In this document: positions 27,403 through 36,385 of the stretch, one piece after another | Position numbering within the stretch: the first letter of the stretch is position 1 | How the letters are laid out: each line of letters begins with the position of its first letter | From: Deltaproteobacteria bacterium | Lineage (GTDB): Bacteria > Myxococcota_A > UBA796 > SXON01 | Assembly (NCBI GenBank): GCA_947490345.1 | Contig: CANLGL010000002.1 | Span: forward strand, 1 to 64,000 | Direction of reading: 5' to 3' | DNA length: 64,000 bases | Notes under the pieces: generated by a model | Databases searched by the model: none | What the model saw: only the letters and a program-made list of their open reading frames with translations | Told to the model about the DNA's origin: nothing | Position numbers and translations under genes: made by a program

Positions 27403-29970
27403 CTACCAGACGCCGTTGGTGACCTGGATGGTGTACTCCTGGCAGGAGTAGGCCGTCGTCGTCCGGAAGACGTGGATGTAGTAGGCCGAGGAGAGGTCCT
27501 CGCAGTCGTTGTAGACGTCGCCCGTGGTGCAGGTGCGGGTGTCCGAGGGGATGGAGTGTGAGCCATCTCCTTGATCTTCCTGGAAGATTTCGTACTCGGT
27601 GTAGCCCGCGCCCTCGGGATCGGTGGACGAGCCACTGCCGCACTCGAGGTAGGTGTCGGTGCAGCCGCCGTCGTAGACCACGAAGGCGTACTCGCTGGAG
27701 CCGGCGCTGAGCTCGACATGGAAACGGTACGGGTTGTACGCCGTGGTGTAGGTGTTGGAGCTCTCGACGTAGTACCAATCGTCGTCGCTTGAATCGAGGA
27801 TGTTCCCGTTGAACTCGATGGTCGTGGTCGCGTCGGAGGCGATCGCCGACCAATCGATGACCGGGTCCGCGCAACTGTCGCCGTAGGCCGTGGTGTCCTC
27901 GTAGTCGTCGGGAGGGTCGCAGACCTCGGTGCCGACGACGTTGCTGACGCTGGAGGTGTTCCCTGAGGCGTCGGTCGCGGTGGCGTAGAAGGTGTAGGCG
28001 TACCCGGCGACAAGCGCCTCGCTGAAGCTGAAGGTGCCGGCGCCGTTGGCGGTCGTGCTGTCGGTGGTCACGCCGGTCGAGCTGGAGATGTACAGCGTGA
28101 CCGTCGCGAACGCTTCGGTGCTGCCAGTGACGGTGGCCGAGGCGTCGTTGCGATACGGGTCCACCGCGTCCAGAATCGGTGCGTCCGGGGCCGTGTAGTC
28201 CCCGACCAGCACGGAGTCGCTGCCCGCGGTACTGCTCGCCGAGCCGTCCGAGGCCGTGACCGAGCAGAGCCACGTCTCCCCGTCGCTGGTGTACGAGGAG
28301 GCGACGTTGCTGCTGGTGATCGCGCTGGCGACGCCGTTGACCGTCCAGGCATAGGTGTACGTGAGGCTGTCACCGTCGGCGTCGGTGCTGGCGATGACTA
28401 CGCTGCAGGTGAGCTCGTCGTCGTCTTCCGGATAGTTCGGGGTGACATCGACCGAGGGTGCGGTCGGATCCGAGTTCTGAATGGCTCGGGTGCCGGAGGT
28501 GACGGTGACGCCGCGATCGAATGAGTCGTAGGGCGTCGCCTCTACCGTGACGTTGTCGCCGCGCACGAAGTAGGTGCCCGCCAACGTGGGGTCGGTCGCG
28601 CCGACGATCGCGGTGCCGTTGAGGTACCACTGGAACTCGTCAATCTCCGCGTCGCCGTCGGGGTCGGACCAGCCCACCGGATTGGCGGTGAGGGTGTCGT
28701 TGGTGTAGGCGGTGGCTGGCGTGATGGTGACGCTGGTGAACGAGGGCGGACCGTTGCCGATGGTGGCGCTGTCGGTGCCGGCCGGACCGTCTGCCGCGCC
28801 GTCGTTCGGCACGACGTAGACGATCCAGATGTCGCCGCGCGTGGTCGCCGCGGCGGGGAGCGGGTTGCTCGTGAGGCCGGAGTTTACCCCGTTGAGGTAC
28901 CAGAAGTAGCTGTAGGTCACCGTGTCGCCGTCGGAGTCGTAGCTGGCGGCGTCCATGACCACGGTCAGGGCATCGCCCGAGCCCGCCGGATCCGGCTCGA
29001 TGTGCACCGTGGGCGCTTCGGGGCCCTCGTTCACGTAGAGCGTGGCGCTGTCACGGGAGGTGATGGCGTCGGTATCGGTGGCGTACACGGTAATGGTGTG
29101 CACCCCGTGGCTGAGCCCGTCGTAGGTGAAGCTGGCGGTGCCGTCGCTGCCGGCGCCCTGCGTCGAGAAAGCGCCGTCCAGGTCCGATTCCCAGCTGAAG
29201 GTGAGCTGGTCCGGGGTGTCTTCGACGTCTTCGACCGTGGCCTCGAAGTAGACCGTGTCTCCGATGTTGACGCGGTCCCCGGAAATCGGGGCGACGAGGG
29301 TGAGGGTGGGGCGTGCGCCGGCCGCGACGACGATGGTGGTGAAGTCGGAGCCGGTGCGGCCGGTGGTGTCGGTGACCGTGAGCACGATCTCGTGTTCGCC
29401 CACGCTGAGGTACTCGGTTCCGGTGGTCTTTCCATCGCTTCCCGGCGTGGTGGACAGGGCGATCACCCCGTCGAGGGACGACTTCCACTCGACCGTCATC
29501 GTCTCGGGAAGGTCTTCGCCGTCCGCCACGAGCCCCTCAAAAAGGGTGAGGGAGTTCGCGTAGTATTCTTCGCCAAACACCGGCGCGACGATCTCGGCCG
29601 AGGGGGCGTCGTTTTTGTTGACCGTGATGTCGGAGGTCGCGACGGCGGATTCGCCGTCGGGGTTGATCGCGGTGATGCTGATCTGCGCGGAGCCCCGCGC
29701 AAACACGGTGGTGCACTCCGAGAGGCCGTTGATGTCGAAGACCGCGCCCTCGCACACGCTGGCGCCGTTGACCGCCCACGAGGCGCTGATGCTGGAGAGC
29801 GACGTCTCATAGATCTCGTCCACCACGCGGGAGCGCATGTTGACCGTGACGCCCTCGTTCACCGAGGTGCCCGAGCTCGGCGTTTCGATGGTGACAAGAG
29901 GTGGCTTGGTGAACTTGGTGACCCCGTTGTCGCCGTCGCAACCAACGAGGAACAAGGCGGCCGCGAGCAA
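27403..29970 (-). CDS. Large lipoprotein with tandem Ig/PKD-like domains
   Basis: An 855-aa (or slightly longer) lipoprotein with lipobox LVGC. About seven tandem Ig/PKD-like units run from residue 25 to 650 (repeated 'DGD..TY.Y.W..NG', 'T.TV.ATD'), followed by a C-terminal beta domain with cysteines in TDTYLECGSGSS and YNDCEDLSS. The conventional start is a TTG at 29970, which leaves only ten residues before the lipobox Cys and no positive charge. A perfect GGAGG at 29999-29995 instead sits six bases before an in-frame ATC at 29988, which would give a normal Arg-containing signal. Role: surface or adhesive, not known. Confidence 0.78.
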   Translation of the reverse strand: MLAAALFLVGCDGDNGVTKFTKPPLVTIETPSSGTSVNEGVTVNMRSRVVDEIYETSLSSISASWAVNGASVCEGAVFDINGLSECTTVFARGSAQISITAINPDGESAVATSDITVNKNDAPSAEIVAPVFGEEYYANSLTLFEGLVADGEDLPETMTVEWKSSLDGVIALSTTPGSDGKTTGTEYLSVGEHEIVLTVTDTTGRTGSDFTTIVVAAGARPTLTLVAPISGDRVNIGDTVYFEATVEDVEDTPDQLTFSWESDLDGAFSTQGAGSDGTASFTYDGLSHGVHTITVYATDTDAITSRDSATLYVNEGPEAPTVHIEPDPAGSGDALTVVMDAASYDSDGDTVTYSYFWYLNGVNSGLTSNPLPAAATTRGDIWIVYVVPNDGAADGPAGTDSATIGNGPPSFTSVTITPATAYTNDTLTANPVGWSDPDGDAEIDEFQWYLNGTAIVGATDPTLAGTYFVRGDNVTVEATPYDSFDRGVTVTSGTRAIQNSDPTAPSVDVTPNYPEDDDELTCSVVIASTDADGDSLTYTYAWTVNGVASAITSSNVASSYTSDGETWLCSVTASDGSASSTAGSDSVLVGDYTAPDAPILDAVDPYRNDASATVTGSTEAFATVTLYISSSTGVTTDSTTANGAGTFSFSEALVAGYAYTFYATATDASGNTSSVSNVVGTEVCDPPDDYEDTTAYGDSCADPVIDWSAIASDATTTIEFNGNILDSSDDDWYYVESSNTYTTAYNPYRFHVELSAGSSEYAFVVYDGGCTDTYLECGSGSSTDPEGAGYTEYEIFQEDQGDGSHSIPSDTRTCTTGDVYNDCEDLSSAYYIHVFRTTTAYSCQEYTIQVTNGVW

Positions 29971-30059
29971 AAGGTGGGCGTGTCGGATGAGACACCTCCG
30001 AGCGGAGCAGTATAGGTCGTCTTTGGCCGAGCCTCAAGCGCGGCGGTGAGGTCTCGGCG

Positions 30060-31802
30060 ATGTGGTGGGTTCTTGCGCTCGGCTATGCCCTCGCGACCGA
30101 GCCCGCGGAGGTGACTGCGGGCACCCTCGGGGCGGTCGGGGATCGGCTCTCCAGCGGCCAGATCACCCGCGTTGTCATGCACCCCGAGTTCGAGCGCTAC
30201 TGGCTTGTGGGCGACAGCGGCGAGATGGTGGCGGAGCTGACGCGCGACGACGGCGTACACCAGGGCTTGTGCTCGGTGGCGGGGCGGACGCTCTTTCCGA
30301 GGCCGGAGCTGGTCGAGGGGAAGGTCGGGCGCATCGCGCTGGAGCCGCTCTGTGGGCGGATGACGGCGGGGGTGGTCGGCGCGCCGGCGGCGGCGCAGGC
30401 GCCCGAGGCGGCGGGGCAGGCGCCCGAGGCGGTGGGGGTCGTCGCGCCGGGGGGCACGGTCTTTCCGGGCCGCGGGGGGCTGGCCGGCCTCGCTGTCGTG
30501 GCGCTTCTGCTCGCCACCCACCTGTCGCGGACTCGACGCATTCTACTCGCCGGCAGCTTCGTCGCGGGGCTGGTCGTGCGGATTACGTTGACGACGCCGA
30601 CGTTGTTCAACGGGGGGGATGCCGGCTACGAGAAGCTGCGGGTGGCGCTGCGCCTCACACGCAACGAAGGATGGGGGCCGGCCTACGGGTTGTGGATGCG
30701 GCCCGCGGTGGAGTTCTTTGGCCCGCGTCCGGAGGCGGTCTTCTGGACCAACCTGCTTTTCGCGTGTGCGTGGCCGGCGCTTGTGGCCTGGTGCGTCGAT
30801 CGTCTGGTGGGGCGCCGGGAGGCGTGGGCGGCGGCGATGGTCGGCGCGGCGCTCCCGGTGCACGTCGCGATCTCTTGGAGCGAAGCGATGCACGTCAGCG
30901 CGGTCACCTGGGCGACGTTGGCCCTGGTCGGCGCGGTGGAGCTGCGCCGCGGTGAGCGAGCCGGCGCCTTGCTGATGGCGACGGCTGGCATTTGTGCCAT
31001 TGCGACGCGTGCGGACCTGGGGGGGCTGGCGCTGGTGCTGCCCTTCTGGCTGTGGGGACTGCCGCGGGGCGAACGCTGGCTGGGTGGGGCGGCCCTCGGG
31101 GCGATTGTGGCGGTGACCGTGGGGGTGGCCGGCGACGGCCGGGCGCTGGTGCAGGACGTCGATCTGGGGGCGCTCTCGGCGCTTTTGGTGCCGCGCTTCG
31201 GGGTGCCGGCCGGCGCCTCGGGCTTCTTCGTCTGGGCGCACGCGGGCTTCACGCCGTGGTTGTGGTGGGCGCTCGCCGCGCTCGGCTTGTCCGTGGCGGG
31301 ACTTCGTCGGGAGGCGATAACGTTGGTAGTGCTCGCAGCCGCCCCCTTGGTCTTCAAGGTCAGCCCCCTCCCTGACGCGATGCGGCTGCAGCTTTTGGCC
31401 CAGGGCGGGCTGGTGATGCTGGTGGCGGTCGGCCTGGTGCGCGCGGGGCGTTGGGGCTGGTTGGTGTTGGGGTGTGGCGTCTTGCTGGGGCCGCCGCTGT
31501 CCGGGCCGGCGTGGCGACACCGCGAAGAGTGGAAGTTTCTGGCGGGGGTGGTGCCCACGCTCCCCGCGGACGCGGTTGTGGGCGTCTCGGCGCGCGGGGA
31601 GGCGTTCCGCGACGTCATGCAGGCCCTGGGACCGGCACGTTGGACGGGCGGGGACGGTGCGACCCATGTGTACCGGGCCCCGGGCGACCCGCGGGTGGAC
31701 GGAGCGGTGGTGGCGGAGGAGGAGCTCGGCGGGACCGACGTGGATGGGCGTGGCAGCGCCGGGCGCACCGCGGTGGCGGGGATCTACGTGATTGGGCGGT
31801 GA
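30060..31802 (+). CDS. Polytopic membrane protein, possibly a GT-C-type glycosyltransferase
   Basis: A 580-aa protein with a signal-like N-terminus, a soluble N-terminal region of about 140 residues containing an Ala/Pro repeat (APEAAGQAPEAVG), and then roughly ten hydrophobic helices. FNGGDAGYEKLR at the first periplasmic loop and FFGPRPEAVFW later are reminiscent of membrane mannosyltransferase-like (GT39/GT-C) proteins, with an acidic residue in the first loop. I cannot assign it. Convergent with the ferredoxin gene. Confidence 0.55.
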   Translation: MWWVLALGYALATEPAEVTAGTLGAVGDRLSSGQITRVVMHPEFERYWLVGDSGEMVAELTRDDGVHQGLCSVAGRTLFPRPELVEGKVGRIALEPLCGRMTAGVVGAPAAAQAPEAAGQAPEAVGVVAPGGTVFPGRGGLAGLAVVALLLATHLSRTRRILLAGSFVAGLVVRITLTTPTLFNGGDAGYEKLRVALRLTRNEGWGPAYGLWMRPAVEFFGPRPEAVFWTNLLFACAWPALVAWCVDRLVGRREAWAAAMVGAALPVHVAISWSEAMHVSAVTWATLALVGAVELRRGERAGALLMATAGICAIATRADLGGLALVLPFWLWGLPRGERWLGGAALGAIVAVTVGVAGDGRALVQDVDLGALSALLVPRFGVPAGASGFFVWAHAGFTPWLWWALAALGLSVAGLRREAITLVVLAAAPLVFKVSPLPDAMRLQLLAQGGLVMLVAVGLVRAGRWGWLVLGCGVLLGPPLSGPAWRHREEWKFLAGVVPTLPADAVVGVSARGEAFRDVMQALGPARWTGGDGATHVYRAPGDPRVDGAVVAEEELGGTDVDGRGSAGRTAVAGIYVIGR

Positions 31803-31814
31803 GCCGCCCCCCGC

Positions 31815-32033
31815 CTACTCCCCCCCCACCGCCTCCACCGGGCAGCTTTCCACCGCGAAGACGAACAACGACGCCTCCTCGGGGCGATGCTCCTTCACGT
31901 ACGCTTTGCGCTCAGCGTCGCGGCCGAAGATTTCCGGGGAGATGTCGGTGCAGGTGTCGCAACTGATGCAGTTGAGGTCCACGTACCAGGGGCCGGGCGC
32001 GTTCTGGGGATGCTTCTTGGCTGGATCGGGCAT
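31815..32033 (-). CDS. Single-cluster [4Fe-4S] ferredoxin
   Basis: A 72-aa ferredoxin: CISCDTCTDISPEIF supplies three cysteines and VESCPVEA the fourth. The ATG at 32033 (MPDPAKKHP) fits the family; the longer open frame is Ala/Pro-rich and unlike a ferredoxin. It lies 13 bp after the stop of a radical SAM gene on the same strand, so it probably supplies electrons to the radical SAM clusters of this locus. Confidence 0.82.
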   Translation of the reverse strand: MPDPAKKHPQNAPGPWYVDLNCISCDTCTDISPEIFGRDAERKAYVKEHRPEEASLFVFAVESCPVEAVGGE

Positions 32034-32046
32034 CGGGACTCCGGGG

Positions 32047-33141
32047 CTAACGGGCGCCGCGCACGATGCGCGCGCTCTCGGCGTGGGCCCGCTCGTCGTG
32101 GGCACCTGAAACACTGGCGCCGCCTGGGCTGCGGAGGCCATGGTCGTCGGGTTGCTCGTCGCTGCGGAGACCCCGCCGGGCGAGGATGCGCTCGATGAGC
32201 TCGGGCTCGGGCTCGCGACGCAGCACGGCGCGCATGACGGCCACCGGGTCGCCGGGCACGGGGAAAAGCTCCGCGGGGTCGTAGTGGTAGTTCATGCTGT
32301 ACAAGCCGGCGCAGACCGGGTCGAGGGCGCAGGCGTCACAGGCCGGACTCTTGCCGTGCAAGAACTGCTTCTGGAGAACAAAACCCTTCTTGTCGAGGAA
32401 GCGGATGCAGCGCTCCTCTTCCTTGACGATCTTGCGCGTCTCCGTGGAGCAATGGGCGAACTCGGGCATGTAGCAGAGCGGCACCCGCTCAGCGCGAAAA
32501 CTCCGCCCGGTCCTGGCGATGTGGCGCATGGCGCGGCGCAGGCTCAGCTCGAACTCGCCAAGACGAGGAATCACGTCAGGGTTGCGCTCGGCGCGGTTCA
32601 TATTGGGGTCCATGTTGTTCCACACGAAGTGGCGCACATGGGGATGACGCTCGATGATCCACGCCACCGTCTCGTCGAGGTGGTCGCTGTTGTAGGCGTT
32701 GATGACCGTGTTGATGTCGGCCGTGATGCCGAGGTCGGCGACGTGGAACAAGGCGCGGTCGATGTTTTCGTGGCTGCCCGCGGTCTGGGTGACAAAGTCG
32801 TGCACGATCGGCCGGCTTGAGTGCAGGCTCAGGTGGAGGTGGGTGAGCCCGGCCTCGACCAACGCGGCGAGAAAGGGCCGGTCGCACACCCGCTGGCCGT
32901 TGGTGATCATCCGGATGAACAGGCCGTGGGCGTGGGCGTAGTGCACCGCCGGCAGCAGGAGCGGCGCGATCGTGGGCTCGCCGCCGGTGAGGATGATGCC
33001 ATCGTAGCCGCGGGCCACGAGGTCATCGATCGACTCGCGCATCTCGACGTCGCTGAGCTCGACGCCGCTGGGCGGGTTGGAACAGAAGCGGCAGGCCTGT
33101 TTGCACTCGCGAGTGAGCTGGAGGTAACCGAGGTTGGCCAT
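32047..33141 (-). CDS. Radical SAM protein with C-terminal three-Cys motif
   Basis: A 364-aa radical SAM enzyme. C13-KQA-C17-RF-C20 binds the SAM [4Fe-4S] cluster and TGGEPT (about residue 51) binds SAM. A C-terminal CDACALDPVCAGLYSMNY, an x2/x5-spaced three-Cys motif, probably holds an auxiliary cluster and recurs in other radical SAM proteins of this locus. The last 50 residues are charged and variable. Its ATG overlaps the stop of the preceding radical SAM gene (TGATG). CSNPPSG after the cluster is somewhat like HxsC, but the rest does not match well enough to name it. Confidence 0.85.
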   Translation of the reverse strand: MANLGYLQLTRECKQACRFCSNPPSGVELSDVEMRESIDDLVARGYDGIILTGGEPTIAPLLLPAVHYAHAHGLFIRMITNGQRVCDRPFLAALVEAGLTHLHLSLHSSRPIVHDFVTQTAGSHENIDRALFHVADLGITADINTVINAYNSDHLDETVAWIIERHPHVRHFVWNNMDPNMNRAERNPDVIPRLGEFELSLRRAMRHIARTGRSFRAERVPLCYMPEFAHCSTETRKIVKEEERCIRFLDKKGFVLQKQFLHGKSPACDACALDPVCAGLYSMNYHYDPAELFPVPGDPVAVMRAVLRREPEPELIERILARRGLRSDEQPDDHGLRSPGGASVSGAHDERAHAESARIVRGAR

Positions 33142-34880
33142 CAGCTACGGCGCCCGGCTTCAGTGTCGACGAAGGGCACCGGCGGGTGCCCGGAAACCGG
33201 GAATCGCGGCGCCGGCGAAAGGGGCGGTGCACCGTCCGCCAGCCTGGGCGCGGGGCCGCCGGCGGGCCACGCGGCAAGCTGTTCCGCGGCGTCGATCGCC
33301 CACTCCCCGGCAAGGGGCTGGAGTTGCGCGAAGCCGTGGGCGCGGATGCTCTGGAGGTGTTGCCCGCCGCATCGATCGCTGACGGGGCAGGCGCGACAGC
33401 GAAGGGACTTGGCCCGGTAGTGCGTGGAGATGTACTCGTCGACGAAGGCGTTGACACCCCACCGGCCATCGTCGTGGAAAAGCTCGGTGTGCAGGACGCG
33501 TGGTGTGGGAAGCAGCACCGTCCCCGGAGCCAGGCAGGCGGGGAGGTTCTCGACCTGCACCCGTTGGTTCAGCGCGAGGAAGAAGGCGCGCCAACCGGGA
33601 TCTCGCTCTTTGGACTCGCGCGCGGTGGGGCGGGTAGGCGCGTGGAAAACGTCGTCCGGGTGAAGGTGCTCGGGGTGCTCCAGGAGCCAGGCGCAGAGGG
33701 CCTGATCGAGGCGCAGCTCGACGGCGGTGCCCGCGCTGAGGGCGGCGCTGCGGCGGGCGTCGGCGAGCTGCTCCCAGCGCTCGACCACGATGCGCGAGCC
33801 GGCGGGGAGGGGGCGCGCATCCAGGGCGGCGGCGGGGACGCGGAGCGGGCGGTTCAAGAGCGCGGGGAGCGTGGTGACGCCCAGCCAGCGGGTGCCAGCG
33901 GGTGCCAGGGTCGCGACGTCATGACGCTCGCCAACCTCGAAGACATCGAAGGCCCCTCGCTGAGCGCGAGCGACGTGCCGATCGAGCGCCGAACAGAAGG
34001 GCTCGATGAAGCAGTGCGGGCAGCGGGCGGCGTCACGACAGTCGATGGCCACGCCCTCGTCGAGGTAACGTCGGAATTGCACGCGGCGGCCGCCGACCTC
34101 GTCGAGCATCTTGTGCGGGTCCTGGATCAGCTCCTCCAGGCCCTCGAGGTGCTGGACCGGGAAGCGGTTGGTCCAGATGTGGAAGCCGGGCACGCGGGCG
34201 AGGCGGAAGACCTTGCGGAGGTCGTCGGCGTGGGCGTCGACATCGTAGAACAGCTCGTCACGGTTGTCGAAGGCGACGCCTTGCGGGATCACATGGAGCA
34301 GGTCGAACTCCCTGACGCCGACGCGCGAACAGAGGGCGACGATGGCCTCAAGATGGCGCACGTTCTGCTTGTTGATGCACACGTCGACGTTGACGATGAC
34401 GCGGCCATCGCGAACGGCGCGGATCATCGCACGCATCAGGTTGTCGAAGCCGTTCTTGGTCTTGGTGAGCCGATCGTGGAGCTCTGCAGTGTGGCCGTGA
34501 AGCGAGAAGGTGATCTCGTCGAGCCCGGCGTCCACCGCGGCGAGGAAGAAGTCGCGATCGGCGAGGCGTTGGCCGTTGGTGACGGTCTGCACCCAGCGGT
34601 AGCCCTGGGTCTTGGCGAAGCGTACGGCGTCGTGGAAACGCGGGTGGATCGTGGCTTCGCCGCCACTGACGACGAGGCGGCTGGCGGCCTTTTCGTCGCG
34701 ACCGCGCCGCACCTCGACGCAGATGTCTTCAAAGCTCATGAACCGGCCGTCCTGCGCCTCGGCGTCGAGGCAGAAGATGCACTTGCTGTTGCACGCCGCG
34801 GTCAGACGCACCCAGTGCTTGGATTCGTTGGCGACCGACTCGTGGTCCAGGGTGACGTCGAGCGCCGCGTCCATGGCCAC
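33141..34880 (-). CDS. Large radical SAM protein with two auxiliary Cys regions
   Basis: A 579-aa enzyme. C30-NSK-C34-IF-C37 binds the SAM cluster; SGGEATIHPR (Ala for the usual Pro) is the SAM-binding motif. A mid-protein CRDAARCPHCFIEPFC and a C-terminal CRACPVSDRCGGQHL give two further clusters or metal sites. At least 200 residues longer than its neighbours, because a domain of unknown role lies between the two Cys regions. The start is GTG 34880 or ATG 34874. It heads the radical SAM / ferredoxin operon and is divergent from the HExxH hydroxylase gene. Confidence 0.85.
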   Translation of the reverse strand: MAMDAALDVTLDHESVANESKHWVRLTAACNSKCIFCLDAEAQDGRFMSFEDICVEVRRGRDEKAASRLVVSGGEATIHPRFHDAVRFAKTQGYRWVQTVTNGQRLADRDFFLAAVDAGLDEITFSLHGHTAELHDRLTKTKNGFDNLMRAMIRAVRDGRVIVNVDVCINKQNVRHLEAIVALCSRVGVREFDLLHVIPQGVAFDNRDELFYDVDAHADDLRKVFRLARVPGFHIWTNRFPVQHLEGLEELIQDPHKMLDEVGGRRVQFRRYLDEGVAIDCRDAARCPHCFIEPFCSALDRHVARAQRGAFDVFEVGERHDVATLAPAGTRWLGVTTLPALLNRPLRVPAAALDARPLPAGSRIVVERWEQLADARRSAALSAGTAVELRLDQALCAWLLEHPEHLHPDDVFHAPTRPTARESKERDPGWRAFFLALNQRVQVENLPACLAPGTVLLPTPRVLHTELFHDDGRWGVNAFVDEYISTHYRAKSLRCRACPVSDRCGGQHLQSIRAHGFAQLQPLAGEWAIDAAEQLAAWPAGGPAPRLADGAPPLSPAPRFPVSGHPPVPFVDTEAGRRS

Positions 34881-34983
34881 GAAGGTAGCACGCTATTTCC
34901 AAATGGGGGGAGAGTCCGCAGCGGCCTCTCCCCCTACCGGGGCGTCCCCTCCGGCCGCCAACCTGCGGTTTCCGGCCTGCGGT

Positions 34984-35010
34984 GCGCGGCGCGCTGGCAG
35001 CGCGCCGCGC
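34984..35010. promoter_or_regulatory. Perfect 12-bp hairpin between the divergent radical SAM and hydroxylase genes
   Basis: GCGCGGCGCGCT (34984-34995), a GGC loop and the exact complement at 34999-35010. There is no T-tract on either strand, so an intrinsic terminator is unlikely. The divergent intergenic region 34881-35103 has no other clear signal; this may be an operator or an mRNA structure ahead of one of the genes. Confidence 0.4.
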
Positions 35011-35103
35011 GCGCCCCTCTCCCCCTCACCGCAGCCCCCATGGCCGGCAGCATGGGTGGGTATTTAGCGGCGATTCCCGCGCGCGCCCGACTTAGCTTGC
35101 AAC

Positions 35104-36243
35104 GTGGCCTACCCCTCTGCGCCCTACACCTGGCCCTGCCCGCCCATCGACGCGCTGGGACCGTGGCGAAACCGGCAGCTTCGGCAGTTGGCGCGGCGGC
35201 TGCTCGACTGGCCGCATCCGCTGGCCCCCTGGGCGCTTCACGCGTGGCAGCAGGTGCGCGAGCCGCTGGCGCGGGTGCTGAAAGAAGCGCCAGCCGTCTT
35301 TTTGGGGAGCCTCGCCCTGCCTACGATCGCGGCGCCGCTGGCCGGAGGGGACCTCATAGGCGCCGTACCGCACCTGCTCCTGGAGCTGGCGCGGCGTGGG
35401 GTGCTCGGCGAGCACGGAGTCTTCTGGGGAGCTCCCGTCTACCGGTTGGTAAGTCCGGCGCTTGGCGCCGACCGTGTTTTCTCGCCGCCGCTGGTGGGAA
35501 TGCTGTTTCAGAACGGAATCGTGGCGTTGCGGCCCACCGATGAGTGGGTGCTGGCGCCCGAGCCGGACGCCCGCGCCTGGCCCCTGGCCCACGGCGGCTG
35601 GCTCTTGGGCGCCGACACCAACCCGCTCGCGATGGTTGAACTGCATCCCGACAAGGACGGCAACGCGCTCTCGTTCGGCGAGGCGCCGGCGGAGCAGTGG
35701 GTGACCGCGATCGATGAGGCGCGCGCGCGGATCGCCACCTTCGCGCCGGAGCTCGCCGCGGAGCATGCCCAGGTCCTGGCCGGGGTGGTCCCGGTGGGGA
35801 CCCACGGCGAAAAGAGCCTGTCCGCGTCGTACCAGGAGGCGATCGGCCTGGTGTACCTGTCGTTGCATCCCAGCTCGGTGACGATGACCGAGGCGCTGAT
35901 CCACGAGGTGCAGCACAGCAAGCTCAATCTGCTGTCGTGGAGCGACCTGATCGTCGAGAACCACACCCAGCTCTACGCCAGTCCGGTTCGGCCAGATCCA
36001 CGGCCCCTCTGGGGGGTGCTTCTTGCGGCACACGCGTTTCTTCCGGTGGCGCGACTCCATCGAGCCATGCTCGAGGCGGGGTCGCCGGACGCCGACCACG
36101 AGCGCTATCTCGCGGTATGCGAGCTGAATCACGAAGCCATGGAGGTGCTCAGGGAAGCGGCGAAGGCTACCGATGCCGGCGCCCCGGTGTTGCGAGGCAT
36201 GGACGAGCTGGAGCGCGCCATGTGGAGCGAGCGCGCGTCCTGA
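35104..36243 (+). CDS. HExxH-type peptide beta-hydroxylase (mod_HExxH family)
   Basis: A 379-aa protein starting at GTG 35104. Near residue 262, EALIHEVQHSKLNLL holds HEVQH (His267, His271), followed by ENHTQLYASPVRPDPRPLWG and AHAFLPVARLHR. This HE-x-QH-x-KL...RPDPRP pattern is that of the HEXXH peptide-modification family, whose members were shown to be iron/alpha-ketoglutarate peptide beta-hydroxylases and which accompany radical SAM enzymes in peptide gene clusters. It is not a protease despite the motif. The likely substrate is the repeat peptide of this locus, by position only. Divergent from the two radical SAM genes. Confidence 0.82.
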   Translation: MAYPSAPYTWPCPPIDALGPWRNRQLRQLARRLLDWPHPLAPWALHAWQQVREPLARVLKEAPAVFLGSLALPTIAAPLAGGDLIGAVPHLLLELARRGVLGEHGVFWGAPVYRLVSPALGADRVFSPPLVGMLFQNGIVALRPTDEWVLAPEPDARAWPLAHGGWLLGADTNPLAMVELHPDKDGNALSFGEAPAEQWVTAIDEARARIATFAPELAAEHAQVLAGVVPVGTHGEKSLSASYQEAIGLVYLSLHPSSVTMTEALIHEVQHSKLNLLSWSDLIVENHTQLYASPVRPDPRPLWGVLLAAHAFLPVARLHRAMLEAGSPDADHERYLAVCELNHEAMEVLREAAKATDAGAPVLRGMDELERAMWSERAS

Positions 36244-36272
36244 CGGCGCCGAAAAAACGCAAAAAACGTTAT

Positions 36273-36353
36273 GTGGCGAAATGCCGCATCGGACCGGACG
36301 CCGCGCTGATCGTGGCGACACAACGGTGACCCGCGGGAGTGACATTTTGCCAC
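36273..36353. promoter_or_regulatory. Inverted repeat upstream of the EAL-protein gene
   Basis: GTGGCGAAATGCC (36273-36285) and GACATTTTGCCAC (36341-36353) are inverted copies with two mismatches. They lie in the 142-bp gap before the ATG at 36386 and could be an operator. A weak call; the gap is otherwise unremarkable. Confidence 0.3.
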
Positions 36354-36385
36354 AGGTTCGGTAAAACAGGCCGACCCAGAGAAAC

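Noticed and set aside
34984-35010. Intrinsic terminator
   Set aside because: The hairpin is perfect but no T-tract follows on either strand, and it lies between divergent starts.
35104-36243. Zinc metalloprotease because of HExxH
   Set aside because: The downstream RPDPRP and AHAFLPVARLHR segments match the peptide-hydroxylase family, not a protease.
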